Positions 34,062-43,650 of a stretch of 64,000 bases of DNA are shown here, one piece after another. The translations under genes were made by a program, and so were the position numbers. The notes under the pieces are model-generated. The model made no database searches, had not been told where the DNA came from, and was given only the letters and a program-made list of their open reading frames with translations. Position 1 is the first letter of the stretch. The number at the start of each line of letters is the position of its first letter. Location of the stretch: positions 4,278,001 through 4,342,000 of the forward strand of contig OW204012.1 of assembly GCA_934047225.1 (NCBI GenBank). The letters run 5' to 3'. The stretch comes from Ypsolopha sequella (Eukaryota > Arthropoda > Insecta > Lepidoptera > Ypsolophidae).

Positions 34062-34287
34062 GCCCCCCTATTCTGTATCTTAAGTTGCCAACTGGACAGG
34101 GTGCCTATCGTCAAAAACATAGATAAAAACTAAACTTTCAAAATTGCTTTTAGTGGGTATTGAACTATTTACGAACTGTGTCGTCACTTCAAGTGCGAAC
34201 ATGCCCTTAGACAATCGGAATTCGATAGTATATCTATGTTTTTGATGATAGACACCCAGTCCAGAAGGCAACTAGAGATACATAATA
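34062..34287. mobile_element. MITE of the CTATTCTGTATCT family, target of the DIRS insertion
   Basis: It begins CCCCCCTATTCTGTATCTTA and ends with GGCAACTAGAGATACATAATAG. Related copies are at 2548, 53680 and 56474. Its right end coincides with the left boundary of the DIRS element. Confidence 0.7.
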
Positions 34288-34333
34288 GCGGCGTTTTACC
34301 TGAAATAAAACGCATATTAAAATACTTACCTAA

Positions 34334-34493
34334 CTAGAAGCTTTATATTGAGAGAGCGTTTCCGTTTCCCGTTGAATTTACATGAATTTTCGTACTTTAG
34401 TTGCCACGTGTTCCGGTCCAGTGGCGCCACCTGGCGGGGCGCGCCTTTTTGTAGTCTTGGTAAAATAGGCGGTGCCATCTTGGATTCATTGGC
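34334..34493 (+). repeat. DIRS inverted terminal repeat, left copy
   Basis: Starts CTAGAAGCTTTATATTGAGA and ends GGATTCATTGGC. It is the exact reverse complement of 39339-39498 across 160 bp. Confidence 0.95.
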
Positions 34494-34521
34494 TCAATTT
34501 CACCAGGCAGAGATTAAAGTG

Positions 34522-34619
34522 AAAGCTTCTAGTTAGGTAAGTATTTTAATATGCGTTTTATTTCAGGTAAAACGCCGCTATTAAACTACTTGACCGTCAC
34601 TAGAAGCTTTATATTGAGA
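34522..34619. repeat. DIRS internal complementary region (circle junction)
   Basis: The left half (AAGCTTCTAGTTAGGTAAGT...AAACGCCGC) is the complement of the left outer end. The right half (TATTAAACTACTTGACCGTC...AGAAGC) is the complement of the right outer end. They meet at GCTATTA. In the DIRS-1 model such a region templates completion of the ends and joining of the circle. Confidence 0.92.
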
Positions 34620-34887
34620 CCTGTTTGTTATCGCCTGGTGTCGCCACTAGCTATGAAAAATGAAAGATTTTTATTTAAACGCCAATGTGATTATAATTTA
34701 TGGAGACATGTGTAAACATAAAAGAATAAGAATGCATGTTTAGAGTGAATCAATATAATTCAAATACGGGTATTTGCTTTTACAAAATTACACATTTAAT
34801 ACGTATAATCGAAATCAAGTTATGATAATCTTAAGTTACAAATTTTTCCATAATTCAATGGCAAAATAAATAGTACTTCTAATAATG

Positions 34888-36963
34888 CTAATTAACTGGA
34901 CGAAATAATTGTAAAACACTTTGAGAATCATCATTAACTGGCATTATTTCACGCCTGTAAAAACGTTGGAATGTGTTAGCCGATCGCCAATTTCCTCGGG
35001 CTAATATTTCTTCAATAGACTGACAGTTTAGCCAACTTTTTGAGGCTACAGCTGACCGGACGCTTCCGGGAGTCCCAGTGATCCCAGCATCTTGGAATAA
35101 TGTTTTTATCCAGCCTGCTATTACAGTTCGTGAAGCAGGCTTAGCTAAACCTCGAACAGTGATAAATAGTTCATTTGTTTTTGAAGACTCACGTCTATCA
35201 TTTAATAAAGAAATAGTTCTTTCTATCCAGAATAAAGGATCAAGGTTTCGACTGTCTTTATTTTTAAGAAATTTTAAACCGGATTGTCTATAATAAGCAC
35301 TATCCGTTTTTGAACCAAATCGAGGCCAAAATGTTATATCACTGTCAGATTTTATACAGTGATTTGAATCAACTGTAAGTAAAGTTAAATCATGTATGCG
35401 CCGACCAGAACAAAGCAGTATCAACATTGCAGTATGACGACTTACTTGAAATGTGTTATTTAGGTCGATTGAATAGGAGGCTAAAAATGAAGTTAATTTA
35501 TTAACGTCCCAAATTTGTGATTTGAAAGTTTTTGGATTTTTAAGTGCTATTGATTTGAGGATATGTTTCACAAGAACATGAGAACTCAGGTGACTGGAAC
35601 GTTCTGCATTACACAAAGTAGAAACAACGGACTTGTGTAAAAGTATTGTGTTATAAGATAAGTTTTCTTTTAAATATAAGTCAGCTAAGAACTGTGCTAA
35701 CTGTGAACCTGTAGGATTCAATGGGTCTATATTCTTAGTACCAGCCCACAAGAACCAACGCTTCCAAGCTACATCGTAAGTCTTTAAGGTAGAAGTACGC
35801 CAGGAATGTCTCAGCAATGATAGTTGTTCTGTGTTCCATGTTTCTGTCGACTCAGCCCACCCCCACATCTCCAAACCTCGAGAATGATATTCTCTACCTT
35901 TGGAGGGGGAAGTCCCGTTGATGTGTCTACTAGATGTTTCTGTAGGTTGCTCAGAGTCAACGGTGCTGCAAGCGACCGGGCTTTGAGGTCTGCTCGCCAA
36001 AATACCTTTTTCCATCGCGGAACCACTAATAAAAATATCCCTGTCGACTGGTTTAGGTGATTCAGGACTTTGGGGACTAGAAACGGTGGTGGAAACACCC
36101 ACGCTAATGGGTAATTCCATGGAACACTGAATGCGTCGTGAAATAGGGCTTGAGAATCTCTCAGGTCTCGAGATACATAATTGTACACTACGTGAGCTGT
36201 CTGAGAGGCAAACAGATCTATCATTGGGGTTCCCCACTTCGCAAATACCATTTTCACACAGGCTGGTAGAAGGTGCCATTCTGGAGGATGGCGATTGCGT
36301 GACAAGTGATCCGCATGATTGTTGTAGATCCCTGGGATATGGTGAATGCTGAAGTGTATTTGATAGTGGTCTAACAGATTTAATATTTGATATGTTATTT
36401 CTAACAGAGGTAATGATTTCGTCCCTCCTTCCTTTCGTAGATGAGCGACTACGGTCATGTTGTCGCATTGTATCAAGATCGAACTGTGACTTAGTAACTG
36501 AACGTGACTTTGAAGTGCACGCAGTATGGCCAGCATCTCCTTCTGATTGCAGTGGAGATGTTGTTCTTCCCTCGACCAGGTGCCTGAGAGTGCCAGGTCG
36601 TTCAATTGTGCCCCCCAGGCTTGGTCTGACGCATCCGTTACCAGGAAGTTGACGGGAAGAGGGTAATGTAGAGGTGTTGACATATGACAATTTAGAACCC
36701 ACCAACTGAGTTCGTTGATGACACTTTGTGGCAGAGGGTAAACTTTTGATGATAGGTCTGGTAGTGAATTCATGAACAGTATCAATTGTCTGTGATTTAG
36801 CCGCCATCGCGGCACAACAAAACTTGCAAAATTTAGAAGACCTACTATACTTTGCAGCTGTTTCACAGTGACATGTCTTCGCTCTAACACCTGATTTATT
36901 TTTTCCACGATGATGATTACTTTTTCCTGGGGTAAGGTTTTCAGATTGTCCCAGGGATTCCAC
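34888..36963 (-). CDS. DIRS tyrosine recombinase frame
   Basis: The open frame is 691 codons, but only residues from about 355-366 (near 35900) look real; before that it is the shadow of the RNase H frame. The recombinase has an N-terminal SAM-like part (SWRTSTLKTYDVAWKRWFLW). The catalytic part has the first Arg in LLCSGRRIHDLTLL (R521/522), the second Arg in GSVRSAVASKSW (R636), and the nucleophile Tyr in FQRFYRR (Y669). The His of the usual H-x-x-R box is replaced by Gly. It ends at 34888 near the internal complementary region. It is expected to integrate the circular cDNA. Confidence 0.88.
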   Translation of the reverse strand: MESLGQSENLTPGKSNHHRGKNKSGVRAKTCHCETAAKYSRSSKFCKFCCAAMAAKSQTIDTVHEFTTRPIIKSLPSATKCHQRTQLVGSKLSYVNTSTLPSSRQLPGNGCVRPSLGGTIERPGTLRHLVEGRTTSPLQSEGDAGHTACTSKSRSVTKSQFDLDTMRQHDRSRSSTKGRRDEIITSVRNNISNIKSVRPLSNTLQHSPYPRDLQQSCGSLVTQSPSSRMAPSTSLCENGICEVGNPNDRSVCLSDSSRSVQLCISRPERFSSPISRRIQCSMELPISVGVSTTVSSPQSPESPKPVDRDIFISGSAMEKGILASRPQSPVACSTVDSEQPTETSSRHINGTSPSKGREYHSRGLEMWGWAESTETWNTEQLSLLRHSWRTSTLKTYDVAWKRWFLWAGTKNIDPLNPTGSQLAQFLADLYLKENLSYNTILLHKSVVSTLCNAERSSHLSSHVLVKHILKSIALKNPKTFKSQIWDVNKLTSFLASYSIDLNNTFQVSRHTAMLILLCSGRRIHDLTLLTVDSNHCIKSDSDITFWPRFGSKTDSAYYRQSGLKFLKNKDSRNLDPLFWIERTISLLNDRRESSKTNELFITVRGLAKPASRTVIAGWIKTLFQDAGITGTPGSVRSAVASKSWLNCQSIEEILARGNWRSANTFQRFYRREIMPVNDDSQSVLQLFRPVN

Positions 36964-37676
36964 AATATTCCCAGATAAACCAAGCTTTTCTGAGGGGATA
37001 GAACTGATTTTTTTTGAAATTTATCTGCCAACCCAAGTACTGCAATGTGCGAATTGCAATTTTGACATGATCGCAAAGAGTCTGAGCATTTTGATGAACT
37101 AACAAGTAGTCGTCCAGGAAAACTACGATTCTTATATTCCATCGTTCTCGTAATATTTGTGCTACCCAGTTTGTGAGAATTGAGAAAGTTTTTGGTGCCG
37201 TGCTCAGACCGAAAGGTAGGCAGGTCATTTCTAACAATTCCCGATCGTACACAAGGCGTAGAAAGCGCCTGTGTGACTTGCAAATTTTCAGATGAAAATA
37301 AGCTTGGGATAAATCGATCTTGCACATCCAATCGTGAGATTGGAGAAAGTCTGGGATGCGGTACATGTTTATTAAGTGAAAGGGTTCGGTCACAATATAC
37401 TCGTTTAGGGCTTTTAGGTTGAATATTGGCCGGGATGACCCGTCTGTGTTCGGTACCAGAAATAGTGGAGAAATGAAGCTTGGTGATGGTTGAGCTATTC
37501 TTAGAATGCCCTGCGTTTTCATTTTGTGTATGATTGCAGACATTTCTTCTGAGACAGGAGTTTGAAAACGATTGTATATTACATTTGGGTAAACAAGGGG
37601 TGGTTTTTTGAAGAATGGTATGCGGTAACCCTGAATTAGCTTTAATAAAATTGCTGGTGCTTCCATTTTCATCCAT
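35811..37676 (-). CDS. DIRS RT C-terminal part, RNase H and methyltransferase-like region
   Basis: Only residues from about 220 (position about 37015) are biologically meaningful; earlier codons are antiframe shadow of RT. The meaningful part starts with the RT thumb (SVLSPQKSLVYLGILWNP). RNase H follows with acidic residues D348 (VTDASDQAWGAQL), E380 (NQKEMLAIL), D405 (IQCDNMTVV) and D456 (NNHADHLSR). After residue 480 comes the region IDLFASQ...WVFPPPFLVPKVL, typical of the methyltransferase-like segment of DIRS elements. The end overlaps the recombinase frame by about 90 bp or more. Expression probably needs a frameshift from the Gag-RT frame. Confidence 0.85.
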   Translation of the reverse strand: MDENGSTSNFIKANSGLPHTILQKTTPCLPKCNIQSFSNSCLRRNVCNHTQNENAGHSKNSSTITKLHFSTISGTEHRRVIPANIQPKSPKRVYCDRTLSLNKHVPHPRLSPISRLDVQDRFIPSLFSSENLQVTQALSTPCVRSGIVRNDLPTFRSEHGTKNFLNSHKLGSTNITRTMEYKNRSFPGRLLVSSSKCSDSLRSCQNCNSHIAVLGLADKFQKKSVLSPQKSLVYLGILWNPWDNLKTLPQEKVIIIVEKINQVLERRHVTVKQLQSIVGLLNFASFVVPRWRLNHRQLILFMNSLPDLSSKVYPLPQSVINELSWWVLNCHMSTPLHYPLPVNFLVTDASDQAWGAQLNDLALSGTWSREEQHLHCNQKEMLAILRALQSHVQLLSHSSILIQCDNMTVVAHLRKEGGTKSLPLLEITYQILNLLDHYQIHFSIHHIPGIYNNHADHLSRNRHPPEWHLLPACVKMVFAKWGTPMIDLFASQTAHVVYNYVSRDLRDSQALFHDAFSVPWNYPLAWVFPPPFLVPKVLNHLNQSTGIFLLVVPRWKKVFWRADLKARSLAAPLTLSNLQKHLVDTSTGLPPPKVENIILEVWRCGGGLSRQKHGTQNNYHC

Positions 37677-39049
37677 TGTGAGTGAAAATGCACTAACTGA
37701 CCTGCTTGGAACCGTCTGTCAATGTTTATATCTTTTTTGGTTTCCCCTGGAACCTCTAGAAGGATTTGTGTGTCCTCCTCGGTTATTTCCTCGATCAAGC
37801 CGCGAGCCTCGATTGTGAAATGTACCTCTCCCATTGAAGTGACGATGACCCAACTGCACATTTGAGGTTTGACCTCTGGAAGCATAGTTTGTATGTTGGC
37901 ATCCACCCCGTGCATTTGCACTGAACCCATATCATGATAGCCATATTGAGTTCCACGCGATGGAACTGGTGGTTTTGGTGCGCCTTGCCCCCGCGAGGAG
38001 TGGCTATTTGTTGATCGAGATCGAGCTTGTGTTAAGGAATCGTTTTTCGAGGGCCAAAAGGCTTTGCGAACCCCACCGGCTTTCTCGAGGGTAGCAGTAA
38101 AAGGGACAGAATCAAAAATGTACACTGTCGAGGGGGGTATTCTATTCAAGGATGCTTTTACTAAGGGATCTTTAACTTGGCTTGTGATTGATTCCCTACG
38201 CATTTCGATACTTTCGGCTCTATGACCGCAGACCAATTGTAATAGATCCGTCGAGATCTTATGAAAATCGCCCTTTAGGAACAACTCCTCAAGTTTTTCG
38301 CTCAAACCATCAAAATTATTATCTGAATTCTTAGCCCAACAAAGAAGATCGCGAATCCCTTCTTGCAATGATTCTTTTTGTTTCAGCACACAGTACGTTA
38401 TTGCTGCATAAGCTTTGTCAGCATATGCCAGATGACGTGAGGTATCATACATTTTTACCTCCTCGTTTGTTTCCAAGTCTATGAAACCGGGAGTGTGGTT
38501 ATATAATTTCTGGGTATCCGCGTATCTTACTTCTGACCAAGATGTGCTACCTAAGCGCTGAACATCCTGCAGCATTTTCATAAAGTTATTGGGGGTTTTA
38601 GGAACAGATGGTTCCTTTAACTTTGTTTCAATGTCGAATGTAAATTCTGGACTTGCATTCTGACATTCATAGGCAGGTTCGACATCGTGAGTAAGATTGT
38701 GTTGTTCGTACAACTCTCCACTAACCCCAGAGCAAAGCGACACACTGTCATGGCAAGCAGTGTCATTGTTGGAGATACCAATGTGTTTGCGTAACTCCCC
38801 CATTTCTTTAAACAACTTGTCCATCATGTGGTTAGAATAACGGGCTCGCTTGTTTTTCTTATGGCGGTGACGACGGGACCGCTTTCGTTTAGAGTCAGAA
38901 TTCGACGAGCTTGAGGAGCTCGTCGAATTACTGCCACTGCTGCTACTGCTATGGTTTCGTTTGCGAGACCGTCTATTTGGAGGATTGGCTGCGGCCGGCG
39001 GCGGCCCACCAGACGGATTGATCTCTTGATTATCCATTACTAAAAACAA
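36941..39049 (-). CDS. DIRS Gag-like and reverse transcriptase frame (702 aa)
   Basis: Residues 1-70 are a basic, Ser/Arg-rich head; residues about 70-400 are a Gag-like region without recognisable motifs. Reverse transcriptase begins near residue 470-486. It has VPNTDGSSRPIFNLKALNEY, the catalytic IDLSQAYFHL block near 577-586, LPFGLSTAPKTFS, and the polymerase motif FLDD at about 644-647. The frame leaves the RT fold at an A8 run (about 37010) and ends after some 20 unrelated residues, while the true continuation lies in the -1 frame. Fusion of Gag and RT in one frame and the break inside RT are unusual. The first Met is at the ORF start; a second Met four residues later is equally possible. 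Confidence 0.85.
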   Translation of the reverse strand: MFLVMDNQEINPSGGPPPAAANPPNRRSRKRNHSSSSSGSNSTSSSSSSNSDSKRKRSRRHRHKKNKRARYSNHMMDKLFKEMGELRKHIGISNNDTACHDSVSLCSGVSGELYEQHNLTHDVEPAYECQNASPEFTFDIETKLKEPSVPKTPNNFMKMLQDVQRLGSTSWSEVRYADTQKLYNHTPGFIDLETNEEVKMYDTSRHLAYADKAYAAITYCVLKQKESLQEGIRDLLCWAKNSDNNFDGLSEKLEELFLKGDFHKISTDLLQLVCGHRAESIEMRRESITSQVKDPLVKASLNRIPPSTVYIFDSVPFTATLEKAGGVRKAFWPSKNDSLTQARSRSTNSHSSRGQGAPKPPVPSRGTQYGYHDMGSVQMHGVDANIQTMLPEVKPQMCSWVIVTSMGEVHFTIEARGLIEEITEEDTQILLEVPGETKKDINIDRRFQAGQLVHFHSQWMKMEAPAILLKLIQGYRIPFFKKPPLVYPNVIYNRFQTPVSEEMSAIIHKMKTQGILRIAQPSPSFISPLFLVPNTDGSSRPIFNLKALNEYIVTEPFHLINMYRIPDFLQSHDWMCKIDLSQAYFHLKICKSHRRFLRLVYDRELLEMTCLPFGLSTAPKTFSILTNWVAQILRERWNIRIVVFLDDYLLVHQNAQTLCDHVKIAIRTLQYLGWQINFKKNQFYPLRKAWFIWEYCGIPGTI

Positions 39050-39338
39050 AATATCGTTGTTTACTACCGCTATGATTTAACTTTACAACTAATCTTATCG
39101 TGGCATTAACTGTGCAAATATAATCACTGCCAATCAATGCACTAAATCGAGCATAAAAAATAACTGGCTTTAAAATTTTAATAACACTCGAGTAACCCGA
39201 ACGGAAAACCCGTTAATATAAGCTACTAAAATGTAATACTCACAGTTTTATTTTACTTGAGAACACAAATTTTTATGTAAAAAGGGGGACGCAGACCACG
39301 CAGTGCTGCGGACACCTTGCTTCCACGGGAAACTTTAC

Positions 39339-39498
39339 GCCAATGAATCCAAGATGGCACCGCCTATTTTACCAAGACTACAAAAAGGCGCGCCCCGCCA
39401 GGTGGCGCCACTGGACCGGAACACGTGGCAACTAAAGTACGAAAATTCATGTAAATTCAACGGGAAACGGAAACGCTCTCTCAATATAAAGCTTCTAG
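39339..39498 (-). repeat. DIRS inverted terminal repeat, right copy
   Basis: Exact reverse complement of 34334-34493. It lies upstream of the Gag-RT start and probably holds the promoter. Confidence 0.95.
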
Positions 39499-39521
39499 TG
39501 ACGGTCAAGTAGTTTAATAGC

Positions 39522-39660
39522 CCTCTGGTCAGTCAGTTTGCGCTTGCGCCCTACACGTCTTCGTCACCTAGGTCCCTATACTTACCTCCCGCTACTAAAC
39601 CAAATATGCACGATTGAGAAAAAAGGCTAAAATATGCATTAAGGCTCCAGTCCCTTAACA
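39522..39660 (+). repeat. Possible distal end of the hAT element interrupted by DIRS
   Basis: AAATATGCAC and AAATATGCAT motifs, as at 33740-33930 on the other side of DIRS. An end-like CAGTCCCTTAAC follows near 39649. If correct, hAT, MITE and DIRS are nested. Confidence 0.4.
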
Positions 39661-42252
39661 ATCAGTATTCTTGCAGAATTATCAGAAAAGAAAGATTTTA
39701 TTTTAGTTAGTAAGAAAGCAATAAATAAAATACATTTTACGTTAATTTATAGTGTGGAATTTGAATATTTCAAAACTTATTTTTTCATTTACTTTAGTGC
39801 TACTTTTAATAGGTTTTTTAGGCTTTAAACATACCTTTATTTATGTTCTACGCGTTGAGAGTCTCATTCATGCACACGTCACGTAAAAATTATGACAAAA
39901 TCAAGAAATGTATTCAGGTAACATTTATTCCCATATCTTCAACAATAATCTTACCTGGTTACTTTTTTGGATAATACTTTAGTTTTCTTATTTCGAGTGC
40001 TTTAAGTAGTTGTGATTTCATGAATTCAACCACTGATAAAATATTTTTTTTCTACTAGAAAACTATCGTTTAGCGTAGTCAAATTTAAAACACGTAGAAT
40101 AGAACTATTGATAAGTGAAATAACAAAAAACGGTATTTAAAAAAATATTTTAAGAACATTTATCAAATCGAAACTTATCAAGAGTTTAAAACACAAAACG
40201 CGTTGATATTTCCCTCAGTTTCGCTGGGACATCGCAGCGTTCAGGCGTGGGTTGTGTAGCTAGACGTCATTTTACCTCCCGCTCGCACGGTTGCTCCCTT
40301 TCCCTCGCGTAGATTGTTATGGAAAGGCGAACTGTATCATGAAAGTTGCTCTACTTGAATATTGCACTTATCATTTAATAAGTAAACAAGTATGGATAAA
40401 ATATTTTTTGAATAAAATAAAGTCTAATCTACGTCCGTCCGTATTTCACAGCATCATTACTTTAGCACCGTAAAGATAAAGACATGAAATTTGGCACAAA
40501 AATAGCATTAATTTGCCTACATATTACATTGTAAAAAGAAATATGAAAAATTTGAAATTTTTTAAAATATTTTAAAACAAAAGTGAGAAAAATTAAAAAT
40601 ATCCTAAAAATACAATATGGGTATCAAACTGTAGACACTAAAAAGGTGATTGTAAAAATATATACTTTTACTATATTTACTGGCACTGGTTTTGTGAAAT
40701 CTTTAAAAAAACTACAATAATGTGTATGTCCGAAACTGGTAGACAGAAAAATATGAAAAAAAATGACCATTATAGATCATAACTGACCAATAACCGGGAA
40801 AACTATAGTGATTTAAAAATATAAAAAAAGTAAAAAAAATTAAAAAAAAAATTATAAAAATACAATATGGGTATCACATTGTAGGTATTAAAAAGCTTAT
40901 TGTAATAATATATAGTTTGGCTATATTCAATTGCATCTATTTCGAGAAATCCTTGAAAATCTATAAAAAAATGTATGTCCCCCCTCTTATCTCCAAAACT
41001 GGTGGACCAAAAAATATGAAAAAAATCATGGTAATATGCGTTTACGTAAGAATTACAGAAAAAATAAAGCGGTTGAGAAATTCACGAAAAAAAATTAACT
41101 AAATTTATCATCCACAATACGGAACCCTAGGTTCTGACTAGAGTCTGACTCGCACTTGACCGGTTTTTTTTCAAGATGTTTGCGGTAGGCCGTTTTTTTG
41201 GGCGGTTTTAATTTATTTTTTGGAGCTTTTATTACTACCCTTGATTTTTACCATAAGTATCCGGTTATCCGGATAATACATTATCCGTTATCCGGATAGT
41301 AAAAATCTGGAATAATTGCATGCCCTAAATCGCTTAGATTTATTTATGTTAATGTTTGTTAATTCGAAAACTCGTAAAGCCGTGTTTTAGAAGTTGTGGT
41401 CTAAAAAACCCCCGGGGATGGCGTGACACAAATTTTATACCAGCACCGCTGTCGCCACTTTTTGGAATAACTAAAGCCCAAGCTACATCCTTTTTATTAC
41501 TTTACTTACTTTTATTTAAAATATCTTAAAAAGCTATCAAAGTCACTAAAACCGACAGTCAAGATAACAACGTGCTAGACAATAATGCATCAAAACAAAA
41601 GAACGTACGCAGCTGCGGTTCTTATCATTAGAACATAACATTTCTAAAACTAAATTTTTTACCTTTTTTATTGCACCTTAGTCATAATCATGGACACACA
41701 AACTGACAGACACTTAATTACCGTAAGAGTTTCTATTTTTGATATTATATTACTTAAAGAACTGATTGTAATATGTGTGTGAGTATTAGGAATACATAAT
41801 TTTAAATGTTTTCATTGTTACGATTTGATTATTAATTTTCTACATTTCCAAATTTTATAAAGGTATTTTTTATGTCAGGCATTAGTTAAATGAAAATCTT
41901 GATGAATAAAGAAATTTTCGGGCACAACTACACGCTTTTTAGGGCATGCAGTTTTCCTTAGAGCGATAGGGCTCATCACGTTGAGACGTAATAATCGTCA
42001 GAGAAACGCGGGTTTACTTATAGGTACACGTATGGGTGGACTTATGACTTGCATCTCACAGTTCACACTCGGAACACCTCTTGACACCCCTTCGGTAAAA
42101 ATCTGCAAATAATTGCATGACCTATAAAATGTATTGTGTCTAAATACTAATCACTCTTACTGCTACCAATAAGCCATCTATTCCAGGTAGATTTACTTTT
42201 GTTTATTTTGCTTTTGCAAATTCATTTTGTTTGTTCCGATAAACAAACCAAA
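39661..42252. other. Non-coding region with an interspersed repeat
   Basis: No gene is seen. 40430-41165 holds the repeat described separately. 41325-41600 (GTTAATTCGAAAACTCG, CGTGTTTTAGAAGTTGTGGT) is related to the arm of the fold-back element at 59795-60870. Confidence 0.45.
40430..41165 (+). repeat. Interspersed repeat sharing its interior with 15990-16325
   Basis: It contains ATTTGGCACAAAAATAGCAT, AATACAATATGGGTATCAAA twice, and the terminal block CGGAACCCTAGGTTCTGACT followed by GACTCGCACTTGACCGG. The internal part is partly duplicated (40610-40740 against 40855-40985). Non-coding, possibly Helitron-like, but class unproven. Confidence 0.6.
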
Positions 42253-42257
42253 CTTTG

Positions 42258-42620
42258 TGTTCACGCTAAACAGCGTGACGTCAGCATGCGCAGAAAGGGT
42301 GACTCGCGACGGAATCGAGTCCCGCGCTGACCCCCGCTCGCTCGGTCTGTTCGGATCGACGAGCCTCTCTAGGCGCACGCGCGCGCGCCCGCGCAGCCGA
42401 CAGCTCTAAACAATAGACATTCGCGTCAGCACAAACAATATCGCGTACCTAAAGTGTAGTGTTAATACAAGTGCTGTGTACATCACTCAAACCAGGACAT
42501 TCAATACATCCCTGCACAGACGCCAGCTCAACTAGCCAACAAGAAGGCTCAGCACGTCACCGCATCTCCTGTCGGCCCATCGAGAACAACATTCCAAAGC
42601 AAGGTCAGTCAGTTTACCCA
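42258..42620 (+). repeat. BEL/Pao 5' LTR (incomplete)
   Basis: Nearly identical to 44353-44715, starting TGTTCACGCTAAACAGCGTG and including GGTCAGTCAGTTTACCCA. A palindrome-like CGCTAAACAGCG is at the start. The U5 end is absent. Confidence 0.85.
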
Positions 42621-43379
42621 ATCTTTTCAAATGTTCTCGAAGTGATTCAACTTTGCTCGTAAATACATAGTTCACATTTTAGTTTCATATCGTGTTACAA
42701 CGTTTTGAGTACCTACACTTCACTTTGTTTTCTATCGCGCGAAGAGGTGCAAATCTACCCACTGTCAAAGATAGTTCTCGTATCTTGCGAGATATTTTTT
42801 GTGAGAGTATAAATTTGCTTTATTTCGTGCACTTATATACGTCACATATATACGTAAGTTACGTGTGTTGAGTACATAAGTACACACGTTATACGGTTAC
42901 GTATTATTACGTTGATTAAAGCTTGATTAGCATCATTGGATTGTCCGCACATTTAGATACGATTTCTGCCAGGTGAACGCATTCTTTGTTGTTTACGAGT
43001 TTGAGGCAGTAGATAGGTATTTTATTAGTTTCGTGTAAGCGGGAAATAGCATAATAACATAGGAGTGAACAAGGTCATCAGCCCTTTTTGATATTTAATG
43101 TTGCGGTAATCTTGTGTTACGGTAAAAGTTTTCCGAACAGTTTTATCCTGTTATTGTCTGCCTTTTATTGTTTATGGTACACATATAGGGTGTTCCACGT
43201 TGGTTTATCAGCTCATATACAGGTTGTTTAAAAAAAAAAAATTTTTTTTTCTTTTTTTTTTCTTTCTCTCTCTGTCGGGTTTATTTTCCGTGTTCCGTTT
43301 GAACATGGCTTTTGTTATTTCGGCCCGCGCAAGTTACAAGCTATCCGCACGTTGGAGTTGGTAGCGCTCAAGTTTTTAA

Positions 43380-43650
43380 TAACTCATTTTCACATATAGT
43401 CACACTCATCACACATTCAATCAGCACATACACACTCAACTCATTTTCACTCACACATTCAATCAGCACATACACACTCAGCTCATTTTCACTCACACAT
43501 TCAATCAGCACATATAGACACACTCAGCTCATTTTCACTCACACATTCACTCATCAGATACACATTCAGCTCATTTTCACTCTATGAAACCAGCACTCAG
43601 TCATCACACACACACTCATCACATACACACTCAGTTCATTTTCACTCAAT
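43380..43650 (+). repeat. Degenerate minisatellite within the BEL/Pao leader
   Basis: Irregular repeats built from CACACATTCAATCAGCACAT and ACTCAGCTCATTTTCACT, unit about 40-46 bp, four to five copies. The open frame across it is an effect of composition. Confidence 0.75.

Larger units (their letters stand above)
34284..39521 (-). mobile_element. Near-complete DIRS-like tyrosine-recombinase retrotransposon
   Basis: DIRS elements replicate through a circular intermediate and integrate with a tyrosine recombinase instead of an integrase, so they have inverted repeats and no target duplication. All parts are present: 160-bp inverted terminal repeats with unequal outer extensions (34284-34333 and 39499-39521), a Gag-RT frame, an RT/RNase H frame, an overlapping recombinase frame, and an internal complementary region downstream of the recombinase stop. 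The two 160-bp arms are identical, so the insertion is young. Relatively few DIRS elements have been described from moths and butterflies as far as I know. Confidence 0.93.

Noticed and set aside
34888..36963. N-terminal 350 codons of the 691-codon recombinase frame as part of the protein
   Set aside because: The composition is random-like and the region is the RNase H and RT coding sequence read in another frame.
35811..37010. An integrase of the LTR-retrotransposon type in the DIRS element
   Set aside because: No HHCC or DDE motif is present; integration is explained by the tyrosine recombinase.
42227..42409. Open frames of 60-92 codons around the CG-rich blocks at 42.2-42.4 and 44.2-44.5 kb
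   Set aside because: They are identical on both copies of the BEL/Pao LTR and reflect LTR sequence, not a gene.
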